Positions 52,227-60,866 of a stretch of 64,000 bases of DNA are shown piece by piece. The DNA is from Salinibacterium xinjiangense (lineage in GTDB: Bacteria > Actinomycetota > Actinomycetes > Actinomycetales > Microbacteriaceae): contig NZ_BMLC01000002.1 of NCBI RefSeq assembly GCF_014645015.1, positions 186,001 to 250,000 on the forward strand, in the 5' to 3' direction. Positions within the stretch are counted from its first letter, which is position 1, and each line of letters opens with the position of its first letter. A program made the position numbers and the translations under genes. The notes under the pieces were generated by a model, which did no database searches, had not been told where the DNA came from, and was given only the letters and a program-made list of their open reading frames with translations.

Positions 52227-52370
52227 CGCGCCGCTGGTCCCGCCCACCTGCCGCGCGGGGCTCCGAGTGTTCCGCATCTGCCTCCGCAACGGCGAGTGGG
52301 TCGACAGGATCGGAACACTCGCTCGAGGCCACGATTTCTCGGGCGCTGTGCCGGGCTGCCCGCAGTGCGG

Positions 52371-52376
52371 GACAAT
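52371..52376 (+). promoter_or_regulatory. -10 hexamer (GACAAT), leaderless start of glmU
   Basis: GACAAT ends 6 nt before ATG 52383, with no ribosome site. It marks the return to backbone genes. Confidence 0.55.
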
Positions 52377-52382
52377 GGCAGC

Positions 52383-53819
52383 ATGACTGACCAGAATCTT
52401 GCCGTCATTGTTCTCGCCGCAGGCCAGGGTACCCGCATGAAGTCGTCGCGCCCGAAGGTGCTGCACTCCATCGCGGGCCGCTCGCTCATCGGGCACGTGC
52501 TCGCCACGGCGCGTGAACTCGAACCCAGCGTCGTCATCGCGGTGGTGCGCCACGAGCGCGACACCGTGGTCGCCTCCATCTCCGAGTTCGTCCCCGATGT
52601 GATTTTCGTCGACCAGGATGACATTCCCGGCACCGGTCGGGCCGTGGAGGTCGCGCTCACTGCGCTGCCGGCAGGCTTCGAGGGCGACGTGATCGTGGTC
52701 AGCGGCGATGTTCCGCTGCTGGATGCCGCCACCCTCGCCGCGCTCATCACCGAGCACCGCGCCGCGAGCGCCGCCGCGACACTGCTGTCTGCCGTGCTGG
52801 ACGACGCGACCGGCTACGGGCGCATCATCCGTGACGCGGAGGGAGCGCTCGACCGCATCGTGGAACAGAAAGACGCGACCCTGGCCGAGCGGGCTGTCAC
52901 CGAGATCAACTCGGGCACCTACGTGTTCAGCGTGGATGCGCTGCGGGTGCAGCTGCCGCTCGTCGGAACCCAAAACCTGGCCGGAGAGAAGTACCTCACC
53001 GACGTGATCGGCCTGTTGCGCGCGAGCGGCTCAGCCGTGTCAGCCGTGCCTGTGAGCGACGGCTGGATGGTCAGCGGAGTCAATGACCGCGTTCAGCTGG
53101 CCGAGGCATCCCGTCGCATGAATTCCCTGATCGTGCGCCGCTGGCAGGTCGCCGGTGTGACCGTGCAGGACCCTGCCACCACCTGGATCGACGCCGATGT
53201 GACCCTCGCCGAAGACGTCGAGCTGCTGCCGGGAACGCAGCTGAAAGGCGCGACCCTCATCCAGCGCGGGGCGACGGTCGGACCAGACACGACCCTGGTC
53301 GACTGCGAGGTCGGCGAAAACGCCGTCGTGAAGCGCACGGATGCCACGCTCGCCGTCATCGGCGCCGGTGCGAGTGTCGGCCCCTTCGCCTACCTGCGGC
53401 CCGGCACGTATCTCGGTGCCGACGGCAAGATCGGCGCCTTCGTGGAGACGAAGAACTCCACGATCGGCGCGGGAAGCAAAGTGCCGCACCTCAGCTACAT
53501 CGGAGATACCACCGTGGGGGAGCAGTCCAACATCGGCGCGGGCACCATCACGGCCAACTACGACGGTGTGAACAAGAGCGCGACGGTCGTGGGCTCGCAC
53601 GTGCGTACCGGCTCGCACAACGTGTTTGTGGCTCCGGTCAGCATCGGGGACGGTGCATATACGGGGGCAGGCACGGTGGTTCGTAAAGATGTGCCAGCGG
53701 GATCGCTGGCGATCACGGTCGCCCCGCAGCGCAACATGAGCGGATGGGTCGAGGCCAACCGCGCAGGCACAGCTGCGGCGCGGGCGGCGGTCGAGTCATC
53801 CGGCGCCCACGAGGTTTAG
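52383..53819 (+). CDS. glmU: Bifunctional GlcNAc-1-P uridyltransferase / GlcN-1-P acetyltransferase
   Basis: A 478-residue GlmU. The N-terminal pyrophosphorylase domain opens with VIVLAAGQGTRMKSSRPKVLH and includes VSGDVPLL; a helical linker precedes the left-handed beta-helix acyltransferase domain with GPFAYLRPGT, GAFVETKNS, HLSYIGD and GAGTITANYDG. It makes UDP-GlcNAc, the precursor of peptidoglycan and probably of the amino-sugar pathway at 15-18 kb. The ATG at 52383 fits the leaderless hexamer. prs follows 68 nt downstream, as in other actinobacteria. Confidence 0.96.
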   Translation: MTDQNLAVIVLAAGQGTRMKSSRPKVLHSIAGRSLIGHVLATARELEPSVVIAVVRHERDTVVASISEFVPDVIFVDQDDIPGTGRAVEVALTALPAGFEGDVIVVSGDVPLLDAATLAALITEHRAASAAATLLSAVLDDATGYGRIIRDAEGALDRIVEQKDATLAERAVTEINSGTYVFSVDALRVQLPLVGTQNLAGEKYLTDVIGLLRASGSAVSAVPVSDGWMVSGVNDRVQLAEASRRMNSLIVRRWQVAGVTVQDPATTWIDADVTLAEDVELLPGTQLKGATLIQRGATVGPDTTLVDCEVGENAVVKRTDATLAVIGAGASVGPFAYLRPGTYLGADGKIGAFVETKNSTIGAGSKVPHLSYIGDTTVGEQSNIGAGTITANYDGVNKSATVVGSHVRTGSHNVFVAPVSIGDGAYTGAGTVVRKDVPAGSLAITVAPQRNMSGWVEANRAGTAAARAAVESSGAHEV

Positions 53820-53836
53820 CGACAGTTCTGCGCGGA

Positions 53837-53842
53837 TAAGAT
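53837..53842 (+). promoter_or_regulatory. -10 hexamer (TAAGAT) of prs
   Basis: TAAGAT lies 45 nt before GTG 53888, which would give prs its own start with a leader of about 40 nt. Confidence 0.4.
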
Positions 53843-53887
53843 TGCCGGAGACAAACGCCGACGAAGTGTCGGCAGAGAGCGGGGACT

Positions 53888-54865
53888 GTGTCCGAGATCA
53901 AGATCACCGGACAGAAGAGGCTCGTGATCGTGAGCGGCAGGGCTCACCCGCAGCTCGCCATCGACATCGCAGCCGAGCTCGAAACCGATGTCGTACCCAC
54001 GGATGCCCGCACTTTTGCCAACGGTGAGATCTACGCCCGCTACGACGAGAGTGTTCGCGGTTGCGATGCATTCGTGATCCAGTCCCACACAGATCCCATC
54101 AATGAGTGGCTCATGGAGCAGCTGATCATGGTCGACGCCCTCAAGCGCGCTTCGGCGAAACGCATCACCGTCGTCTCGCCGTTCTACCCGTACGCCCGCC
54201 AGGACAAGAAGGGCCGCGGTCGCGAGCCGATCAGCGCCCGACTGATCGCCGACCTCTACAAGGCGGCCGGCGCAGACCGGATCATGAGTGTCGACCTGCA
54301 CGCAGCCCAGATCCAGGGATTCTTCGACGGGCCCGTCGATCACCTCTTCGCCATGCCGGTGCTGCTCGCGCATTTCCAGAAGATCCTCGACCCATCCACC
54401 CTCACCGTCGTCTCGCCCGACATGGGCCGCGTGCGCGTGGCCGACATCTGGAGCGACAAGCTCGGTGCGCCGCTCGCGATCATCCACAAGCGTCGCGACC
54501 CGCTCATCCCGAACAAGGTGACGGTGCACGAGATCGTCGGTGACGTCAACGGGCGTGTCTGCCTCCTGGTCGACGACATGATCGACACCGGGGGCACCAT
54601 CGTGAAGGCCGCCGAGGCGCTCAAAGCCGCCGGGGCCACGAAGGTCGTCGTCGCGGCAACGCACGCGATCTTCTCTTCCCCCGCGCCTGACCTGCTGCAG
54701 CACGCATCCATCGACTCCGTCGTCGTCACAGATACGTTGCCGATCCCCGAGCACAAGCGCTTTCCCACGCTCACCGTCCTGCCCATCGCGCCACTGCTCG
54801 CACGTGCGATCCACGAGGTCTTCGATGACGGATCCGTGACCAGCATGTTCGACGGCGCCGCGTGA
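53888..54865 (+). CDS. prs: Ribose-phosphate pyrophosphokinase
   Basis: A 325-residue PRPP synthetase. FANGEIYARYDESVRG, the ATP-binding YPYARQDKKGRGREPISARL, SVDLHAAQIQGFFD with metal-binding His, and the PRPP loop LVDDMIDTGGTI are intact. It makes PRPP from ribose-5-phosphate and ATP for nucleotide and amino-acid synthesis. GTG start with a weak GAGCGGGG site. The stop overlaps the acyl-CoA ligase start (GTGA). Confidence 0.96.
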   Translation: MSEIKITGQKRLVIVSGRAHPQLAIDIAAELETDVVPTDARTFANGEIYARYDESVRGCDAFVIQSHTDPINEWLMEQLIMVDALKRASAKRITVVSPFYPYARQDKKGRGREPISARLIADLYKAAGADRIMSVDLHAAQIQGFFDGPVDHLFAMPVLLAHFQKILDPSTLTVVSPDMGRVRVADIWSDKLGAPLAIIHKRRDPLIPNKVTVHEIVGDVNGRVCLLVDDMIDTGGTIVKAAEALKAAGATKVVVAATHAIFSSPAPDLLQHASIDSVVVTDTLPIPEHKRFPTLTVLPIAPLLARAIHEVFDDGSVTSMFDGAA

Positions 54866-56574
54866 CCATCTCCACCCCTCGCCCCTGGCTCGCCTCATAC
54901 GCCGACGGGGTTCCGGTCGAGCTGGAACTGCCCAGGGGTTCGCTATACGACCTGGTCGAGGCATCCATCGCCGAATTCCCTGACAACGCAGCGCTCGAGT
55001 TCTTCGGTCGCGAGACCACCTACGCCGAGATGGGCCTGCAGATCGGGCGGGCTGCCGAGGGTCTTCGCCTGCTGGGCGTGCAGAAGGGTGACACCGTCGC
55101 GCTCGTGCTGCCGAACTGCCCGCAGCACATCGTCGCCTTCTACGCCGTGCTTCGGATCGGCGCGATAGTCGTCGAGCACAACCCGCTGTACACCCCGCGT
55201 GAGCTTCGCCACCAGTTCGAAGACCACGCGGCGAAGGTCGTCATCGCGTGGAACAACGTCGTCGGCACGATCCAGGCCTTTCCGGCCGATGTCGCGGTCG
55301 ACACGATCATCTCGGTGGATGTCACGCGCGCGATGCCGTTCGCCACGAGAGCGCTGCTCCGGCTGCCGATAAGCAAGGCCCGCGACTCGCGAAAAGCGCT
55401 GACCGCCAACGTTCGCGGCACCGTCGTGTGGGAGGAGCTGCTCAAGTCTGCGCCGATCAAACCCGAGATCGTGCGCCCGGACGCGTCGGACGTTGCGCTC
55501 ATCCAGTACACCAGCGGCACCACCGGCAGCCCCAAGGGCGCCATCCTCACCCACCTCAACCTCACCACCAACGCGGCGCAGGCCCGCGCCTGGGTGCCGA
55601 CCGTCACGCGCGGCGAAGGCTGCGTGGTCTATGCGGTGCTTCCCATGTTCCACGCCTATGGACTCACGCTGTGTCTCACCTTCGCGATGAGCATGGGTGC
55701 CCGGCTCGTGCTCTTCCCGAAGTTCGATCCTGACCTCGTGCTCGCCGTCGCCAGGAAGCGCCCCGCGACCTTCCTCCCGGCCGTGCCTCCGATCTACCAG
55801 CGGCTCCAGGCCGCCGCCAACGAGAAGGGTGTCTCGCTGCAGGGCATCCAGATCTCCATCTCGGGGGCGATGCCGCTGTCGGCCTCCGTGGTCGAGCCGT
55901 GGGAGAAGGAGACTGGCGGATACCTCGTCGAGGGCTATGGGCTCAGCGAGACCAGCCCCGTGCTGATGGCCAACCCCGTCGGCCCCACTCGGGTCGCCGG
56001 CACCGTGGGCCTTCCCCTGCCCAACACGGAGATCCGTGTCGTCGATCCCGAGAATCCGACGGTCGATCGCGCGCCGGGCGACGAAGGTGAACTGATCGTG
56101 CGCGGCCCGCAGGTGTTCTCCGGATACTGGAAGAAGCCGGAGGAAACCGCCGCCGTCTTCGTCCCGACCTCGGATGACGGGGCCGACTGGTTCCGTACGG
56201 GTGACATCGTCACGGTCGATGAGGCCGGTTTCGTGCGCATCGTCGACCGCATCAAGGAGATCATCATCACGGGCGGCTTCAATGTCGCGCCGAGCGAGGT
56301 GGAAGATACGCTGCGGGCGCATCCGGATGTCTCGGATGTCGCCGTGGTGGGCCTGCCGAGCGCGCACAGTGGAGAGGATGTCGTTGCGGCAGTCGTGCTT
56401 GTCGATGGCAGCAAGCTCGATGAGGAAGCGATCCGCGATTTCGCGAGGTCAAACCTCGCGGCCTACAAGGTTCCGCGGCGGGTCTACCAGCTCGATGAAC
56501 TACCCCGCTCGCTCATCGGCAAGGTGCTGCGTCGCGAGGTGCGAGAGAAGCTGACGGCCGAGGCTGCCGACTAG
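54862..56574 (+). CDS. Long-chain fatty acid-CoA ligase (AMP-forming)
   Basis: A 570-residue adenylate-forming enzyme. The P-loop YTSGTTGSPKGAIL, GYGLSETSP, WFRTGDI and the C-terminal RIKEIIITGGFNVAPSEVE with the catalytic Lys in IGKVLRRE are all present. It activates fatty acids as CoA thioesters through an acyl-AMP. GTG start within the prs stop; co-transcription is likely. In M. tuberculosis an acyl-CoA ligase gene also lies in the ispE-mfd neighbourhood, which supports orthology of position. The stop overlaps the convergent small membrane-protein gene by 4 bp. Confidence 0.92.
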   Translation: MTISTPRPWLASYADGVPVELELPRGSLYDLVEASIAEFPDNAALEFFGRETTYAEMGLQIGRAAEGLRLLGVQKGDTVALVLPNCPQHIVAFYAVLRIGAIVVEHNPLYTPRELRHQFEDHAAKVVIAWNNVVGTIQAFPADVAVDTIISVDVTRAMPFATRALLRLPISKARDSRKALTANVRGTVVWEELLKSAPIKPEIVRPDASDVALIQYTSGTTGSPKGAILTHLNLTTNAAQARAWVPTVTRGEGCVVYAVLPMFHAYGLTLCLTFAMSMGARLVLFPKFDPDLVLAVARKRPATFLPAVPPIYQRLQAAANEKGVSLQGIQISISGAMPLSASVVEPWEKETGGYLVEGYGLSETSPVLMANPVGPTRVAGTVGLPLPNTEIRVVDPENPTVDRAPGDEGELIVRGPQVFSGYWKKPEETAAVFVPTSDDGADWFRTGDIVTVDEAGFVRIVDRIKEIIITGGFNVAPSEVEDTLRAHPDVSDVAVVGLPSAHSGEDVVAAVVLVDGSKLDEEAIRDFARSNLAAYKVPRRVYQLDELPRSLIGKVLRREVREKLTAEAAD

Positions 56575-56972
56575 GTTTCGCTTGTCGGAGCCAGTGGTGT
56601 CGCCGGCAGTCGCGCACCACCGGGGATGAGCCCCATGGTGGCGAGCAGCGTCTCGGAGCCGCCGAAGCCGACCGCGTAGCAGTTCCAGCCGATCCCCGAC
56701 TCGCTGGCGAGTTCGAACCTGGCCGAGAAACCCACGGCCTCCGGCGAGAGATATGACGTGTAGATCTCGCATGATCGCTGCGCCGTGTTGTTGGCGGTCG
56801 AGACCCCGATCAGGATGCCCGGCAGCACCAGCCCGATGAGCCCGACCACCACGACCACCCGCATCACGGTGAGCAGGTGGGGGCTGCGCAGCGGCCTGTC
56901 GCCGTGCGGCTCGTACCCGGCGAGCTCTGGTTCGTCGTCGTACTCGTGGGAGTTATCTGAGGGAGAAGCCAT
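56571..56972 (-). CDS. Small membrane protein of unknown function
   Basis: A 133-residue protein with an acidic cytosolic N terminus (DDEPEL), one strong membrane helix (about 37-58) and an extracytoplasmic part containing two cysteines (QRSCEIY, WNCYAV). No family recognised. ATG 56972 is chosen because a CACAAT hexamer lies 9 nt upstream; ATG 56978 is closer to the hexamer than a transcript could start. Confidence 0.6.
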   Translation of the reverse strand: MASPSDNSHEYDDEPELAGYEPHGDRPLRSPHLLTVMRVVVVVGLIGLVLPGILIGVSTANNTAQRSCEIYTSYLSPEAVGFSARFELASESGIGWNCYAVGFGGSETLLATMGLIPGGARLPATPLAPTSET

Positions 56973-57019
56973 GACCATTCCATTGTGTCACTGGCGCCGG
57001 TGATCCGGCGGGGCGTGAA

Positions 57020-58462
57020 CTAGTGCGAGCTGCCTACGCTCTCGATCTCGGTTCGGTCTCCACTCCACAGCGTGTGGAAGGTGCCCTCTTTGTCGATGCG
57101 CTTGTAGGTGTGCGCTCCGAAGAAGTCGCGCTGGCCCTGCACGAGAGCGGCGGGAAGGCGGTCGGCGCGCAGTCCGTCGTAATAGGCGAGCGACGACGAG
57201 AATGCGGGGGTCGGGATGCCGGACTGGGCGGCCCCCGAGACCACACGGCGCCAGGCATCCTGTGTCTTCGTCATCACGTCGACGAAGAACGGCGCGGTGA
57301 CGAGGGCGACAAGGCCGGGGTTCTCGGCGTAGGCCTCGGTGATGCGGTTGAGGAAGCGGGCGCGGATGATGCAGCCGCCGCGCCAAATCTTCGCGATCTC
57401 GCCCTTCTCGATGTTCCAGCCGTATTGCTCGGCCCCGGCGACGATCGCATCGAACCCCTGCGAGTACGCGATGACCTTGGAGGCGTAGAGCGCGAGCCGC
57501 ACATCTTCGATGAATGACTCGTCGTCACCGGCGACCTGTGATGACGGGCCGGGCAGCGAGGCTGCCGCTTCGCGCTGGGCGGGCTTGGACGATAGTGAGC
57601 GAGCGAACACCGCCTCCGCGATGCCGGAGACCGGGATGCCGAGATCGAGGGCGGTCTGCACGGTCCAGACTCCGGTCCCCTTGGAGCCGGCCTGGTCGAG
57701 GATCACATCGACGAGCGGGCGCCCGGTTGAGGCATCCATCTGCCTGAGCACCTCGGCGGTGATCTCGATGAGATAGCTCTCGAGCTCACCCTTGTTCCAC
57801 TCGGTGAAGATGTCGGAGATCTCGGTGGGGGTCTTGCCGGTGCCGCGGCGGATGAGGTCGTAGGCCTCGGCGATGAGCTGCATGTCGGCGTACTCGATGC
57901 CGTTGTGGATCATTTTCACGAAGTGGCCTGCACCGTCGTGGCCGACGTGCGTAACGCAGGGCTCGCCCTCAGCCACCGCGGCGATGGACTTCAGGATCGG
58001 GCCGAGCGTGACCCACGACTCGTCGGAACCCCCCGGCATGATCGACGGGCCGAGCAGTGCGCCCTCTTCGCCACCGGAGATGCCGGCGCCGACGAAGTTG
58101 ATGCCGGTCTCGCGCACGGCTTTCTCACGGCGGATGGTGTCGGTGAACAGCGCGTTGCCGCCGTCGACGATGATGTCGCCGGGCTCGAATACGCCCAGCA
58201 GTTCGTCGATGACGGCGTCGGTGCCCTTGCCCGCCTGCACCATGATCAGTGCGGTGCGCGGAGTAGAAAGCGACGCGGCGAACTCTGCGTAGGTCTTCGA
58301 GGCAACGAATTCGGCCTCGGGGTGCTCAGCCAGCAGCGTCTCCGTCTTTTGATAGGAGCGGTTGAAGATAGCGACCGAGTTGCCCTCGCGGCTGGCGAGG
58401 TTCCGGGCGAGGTTGCTGCCCATCACTGCGAGTCCAATTACGCCGATATTTGCCTGTGCCAC
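57020..58462 (-). CDS. gnd: 6-phosphogluconate dehydrogenase (NADP-dependent, decarboxylating)
   Basis: A 480-residue enzyme. The NADP fold IGLAVMGSNLARNLA opens the protein; FVGAGISGGEEGALLGPSIMPGG, the catalytic Lys/Asn in GAGHFVKMIHNGIEYADMQ, and WRGGCIIRARFL are family motifs. It converts 6-phosphogluconate to ribulose-5-phosphate. GTG start with AAGGAG. It is divergent from gntK, whose product makes its substrate, so the two likely share control. The leader contains a direct repeat. Confidence 0.96.
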   Translation of the reverse strand: MAQANIGVIGLAVMGSNLARNLASREGNSVAIFNRSYQKTETLLAEHPEAEFVASKTYAEFAASLSTPRTALIMVQAGKGTDAVIDELLGVFEPGDIIVDGGNALFTDTIRREKAVRETGINFVGAGISGGEEGALLGPSIMPGGSDESWVTLGPILKSIAAVAEGEPCVTHVGHDGAGHFVKMIHNGIEYADMQLIAEAYDLIRRGTGKTPTEISDIFTEWNKGELESYLIEITAEVLRQMDASTGRPLVDVILDQAGSKGTGVWTVQTALDLGIPVSGIAEAVFARSLSSKPAQREAAASLPGPSSQVAGDDESFIEDVRLALYASKVIAYSQGFDAIVAGAEQYGWNIEKGEIAKIWRGGCIIRARFLNRITEAYAENPGLVALVTAPFFVDVMTKTQDAWRRVVSGAAQSGIPTPAFSSSLAYYDGLRADRLPAALVQGQRDFFGAHTYKRIDKEGTFHTLWSGDRTEIESVGSSH

Positions 58463-58472
58463 GGTGTCTCCT

Positions 58473-58510
58473 TGAGAAGTGCCGGATGATCCTGAGAAGT
58501 GCCAGATGAT
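58473..58510. repeat. 18-nt direct repeat in the gnd leader, possible operator
   Basis: TGAGAAGTGCC(G/A)GATGAT occurs at 58473-58490 and 58493-58510 with one mismatch and a 20-bp period, about two helical turns. It lies between the gnd -10 and its start codon, where a bound repressor would block transcription. Confidence 0.55.
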
Positions 58511-58526
58511 GAGGAAGCCGTCTTCT

Positions 58527-58532
58527 AGGCTA
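58527..58532 (-). promoter_or_regulatory. -10 hexamer (TAGCCT) of gnd
   Basis: TAGCCT on the minus strand would start gnd transcription near 58520, giving a leader of about 58 nt that includes the direct repeat and AAGGAG. Confidence 0.4.
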
Positions 58533-58577
58533 GACCGTTTCGCTGGGAGGCTCTGCGGGTGGCTCGACGAACCCGGC

Positions 58578-58583
58578 TAGCCT
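58578..58583 (+). promoter_or_regulatory. -10 hexamer (TAGCCT), leaderless start of gntK
   Basis: TAGCCT lies 3 nt before ATG 58587 and 6 nt before GTG 58590. By the spacing seen elsewhere in the window, GTG 58590 is the likelier true start. Confidence 0.5.
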
Positions 58584-58586
58584 GAG

Positions 58587-59087
58587 ATGGTGAAGGGGCC
58601 TCAAATCGTCGTCATGGGCGTCAGCGGCTCCGGTAAGTCCACGATCGGTGGACTGCTCGCCCAGCGTCTCGGCAGCAGCTTTGTGGATGCCGACTCCCTC
58701 CATCCGTCAGCAAACGTCGCCAGGATGGCCGAGGGGCATCCACTCACCGATGATGATCGCTGGCCGTGGCTCGAAGCGGTGGGGGACGCGCTCGCCACCG
58801 CCGCGGTTCCGGGAATCATCGTGGCGTGCTCGACGCTCAAGCGCAGCTACCGTGAGGCAATCCTCGCGCAGGCACCCGGCACGAAATTCGTGCATCTCCA
58901 TGGATCTCGCGAGTTGCTCTTCCAGCGCATCGGGCAGCGGGAGGGCCACTTCATGCCGATGTCGTTGCTCGCCTCCCAACTGGCCACCCTCGAGCCGCTC
59001 GAGACCGATGAGCCGGGCGTGACAGTCGATATCGCGCCGGAGCCCGCGGCGATCGTCGATCGAATCATGCGCGAGCTGTTCGACTAA
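58587..59087 (+). CDS. gntK: Gluconokinase
   Basis: A 166-residue kinase. Walker A GVSGSGKST at about residues 10-18, FVDADSLHP, MAEGHPLTDDDRWPWL and ACSTLKRSYRE are typical of GntK/thermoresistant gluconokinases; LASQLATLEPLE is the C-terminal signature. It phosphorylates gluconate to 6-phosphogluconate, the substrate of the divergent gnd product. The ATG at 58587 is given; GTG 58590 would shorten it by one residue and fits the promoter better. No GntR regulator is adjacent. Confidence 0.93.
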   Translation: MVKGPQIVVMGVSGSGKSTIGGLLAQRLGSSFVDADSLHPSANVARMAEGHPLTDDDRWPWLEAVGDALATAAVPGIIVACSTLKRSYREAILAQAPGTKFVHLHGSRELLFQRIGQREGHFMPMSLLASQLATLEPLETDEPGVTVDIAPEPAAIVDRIMRELFD

Positions 59088-59122
59088 TCCCGCGTCAGCC
59101 TTGCGCGACGTGGCCCGCTCGT

Positions 59123-59128
59123 TAGTCT
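59123..59128 (+). promoter_or_regulatory. -10 hexamer (TAGTCT), leaderless start of the next gene
   Basis: TAGTCT ends 6 nt before ATG 59135, without a ribosome site. Confidence 0.5.
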
Positions 59129-59134
59129 CTGAGT

Positions 59135-59971
59135 ATGCTCAGGATCGCCCTCAGTGTCGTGATCGCGCTGGTCGCGAGCGTGTTGGGATATGCGGCTCTC
59201 TGGCAGGGCGGCTTCGTGCTGATGCGGGAAGCCGTGCAATTCGACCGGACCACCGATCCCACGGCGCTGCCGTTCGTCGTCGGTGGCCTGGTGCTCCTCG
59301 TCGTGGCGATGCTGAGTGTGGCGATGTCGTCGGTCGGCGTGATCACGGTGGGTGTGGTTCACCTGTTATCCGGCCTGGTCGCGGTGCTGGATCCGTCGCT
59401 TACCTTCATCAGGCTCATCGCGCAGTCGTTCGGTGAGGGCTCGACCATTGGCGACGGAGTGCTCTACTCCGTATCCACCGGTATCGGCATGCTTGCGGGC
59501 GTCGTCTTCCTCGTGACAGGGCTTGCAGCCCTGACCCGTCGCTCTCAGAGACCCGGCGCCGTCGCGCGTGTGGCGAGCGTGATCGTAGCGATCGTTGCTG
59601 GACCGATGGGCGTGCTCCTGGCATTCATGGGCGGCGGCCTCGTCTACACAGACCTGATCGTGCTCGCAACCGGAGGGTTCAATCCAACCGGAGCGGTGCT
59701 GCTCCTGGTCGGCACCGTTCTCCTCGGCCTTGCGGTGCTCACGCTCCGCTGGTCGTCAGTGGGGCTGATGGTGCTGGGGTCGGCGATAGCGGCGATCGGC
59801 TTCTTCGGCCTCGTGGGACCGGGGCAACTGGCATCCATCGCCGAACGTGTGTCTCGAGAGTTGAGCGTCACCGTGCAGTTCGCGGCACCCAACGGCAACC
59901 TCGCCCTGCTGGGGATGCTGCTGCTCGCGGCCGCGCTCGGCACCGTGCTTCGCTCCCGTCGTCGGCGCTGA
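59135..59971 (+). CDS. Integral membrane protein of unknown function
   Basis: A 278-residue protein with about eight hydrophobic helices, short loops and a basic C terminus (RSRRRR). No family motif is recognised. It stands between gntK and rplY with its own TAGTCT promoter. It may be an actinobacterial envelope protein; nothing in the sequence points to a substrate. Confidence 0.68.
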   Translation: MLRIALSVVIALVASVLGYAALWQGGFVLMREAVQFDRTTDPTALPFVVGGLVLLVVAMLSVAMSSVGVITVGVVHLLSGLVAVLDPSLTFIRLIAQSFGEGSTIGDGVLYSVSTGIGMLAGVVFLVTGLAALTRRSQRPGAVARVASVIVAIVAGPMGVLLAFMGGGLVYTDLIVLATGGFNPTGAVLLLVGTVLLGLAVLTLRWSSVGLMVLGSAIAAIGFFGLVGPGQLASIAERVSRELSVTVQFAAPNGNLALLGMLLLAAALGTVLRSRRRR

Positions 59972-60000
59972 CCGGCTAAGGGTTCACTTCCGAATTCGTG

Positions 60001-60006
60001 TAAGAT
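60001..60006 (+). promoter_or_regulatory. -10 hexamer (TAAGAT) of rplY, long leader
   Basis: TAAGAT lies 153 nt before the rplY ATG, so the leader would be about 145 nt, unusual in this window. It might hold a regulatory fold, but I could not identify one. Confidence 0.4.
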
Positions 60007-60159
60007 CGGGCACTGAACTTCGGCGAGGGAACCTGCGGGCTCCGTTATCGACGCGGCGGGTGAGTCACTGATCTTAAGTGCATTGGGCTTTTCCTCACGC
60101 TGGCAATCATGCGTTCGAGTTGAATACGATCTGGGCACCTGCCCGTTACGGAGAACATC

Positions 60160-60822
60160 ATGGCTAAGAAAGCCGCACAATCCAAAGACAGCAACTACCT
60201 CCTCACCGAGGTGCGCGACACGTTCGGCAAGGGCGTTGCACGCAAGATCCGCGCCCAGAACAAGATCCCTGCGGTCATCTACGGTCACGGCACCGAGCCG
60301 CAGCACGTCACCCTCCCAGGACACGAGACCGCTCTGATCCTGCGCAAGTCGAACCAGATCCTCGAGCTCGACATCCAGGGCACGATCCAGCTTGCACTGG
60401 TCAAGGACGTCCAGAAGGATCCTGTGCGCCAGATCATCGAGCACATCGACCTCATTGTCATCCGCAAGGGTGAGAAGGTCATCGTCGACATCCCCGTGCA
60501 CGTCGAGGGTGAGCCGGTTCCCGGCACCACCATCAACCAGGACTCCAACACGGTGTCGCTCGAAGTCGAGGCAACTCACATCCCCGAGAACATCGTTGTC
60601 TCTGTCGAGGGCCTCAAGGAGGGCGCGCAGATCCTGGCGAAGGACCTCACGCTGCCGACCGGCGCGACGCTCGTCACCGATGAGGAGACCCTCATCGTCG
60701 GCATCACAGGCGAGGTCGAGCAGGACCTCGGCGACGAGGCCGAGACCGACGAGGCTGCTGAAGGCGACGACGCCGCTGAGGGCGACGACGAAGACGCTGT
60801 TGCCGCCGAGGAATCCGAGTAG
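60160..60822 (+). CDS. rplY: 50S ribosomal protein L25 / general stress protein Ctc
   Basis: A 220-residue two-domain L25. The N-terminal 5S rRNA-binding domain has FGKGVARKIRAQNKIPAVIYG; the TL5-like second domain includes PVHVEGEPVPGT and LPTGATLV. The last 35 residues are almost all Asp, Glu and Ala. The GGAG site precedes ATG 60160. It binds 5S rRNA in the large subunit. The order rplY-pth-mfd is conserved in actinobacteria. Confidence 0.95.
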   Translation: MAKKAAQSKDSNYLLTEVRDTFGKGVARKIRAQNKIPAVIYGHGTEPQHVTLPGHETALILRKSNQILELDIQGTIQLALVKDVQKDPVRQIIEHIDLIVIRKGEKVIVDIPVHVEGEPVPGTTINQDSNTVSLEVEATHIPENIVVSVEGLKEGAQILAKDLTLPTGATLVTDEETLIVGITGEVEQDLGDEAETDEAAEGDDAAEGDDEDAVAAEESE

Positions 60823-60866
60823 TCCGAAGGTTCCGGCCGATCTGGTTCTCACGTAAGGCGCAGCCC

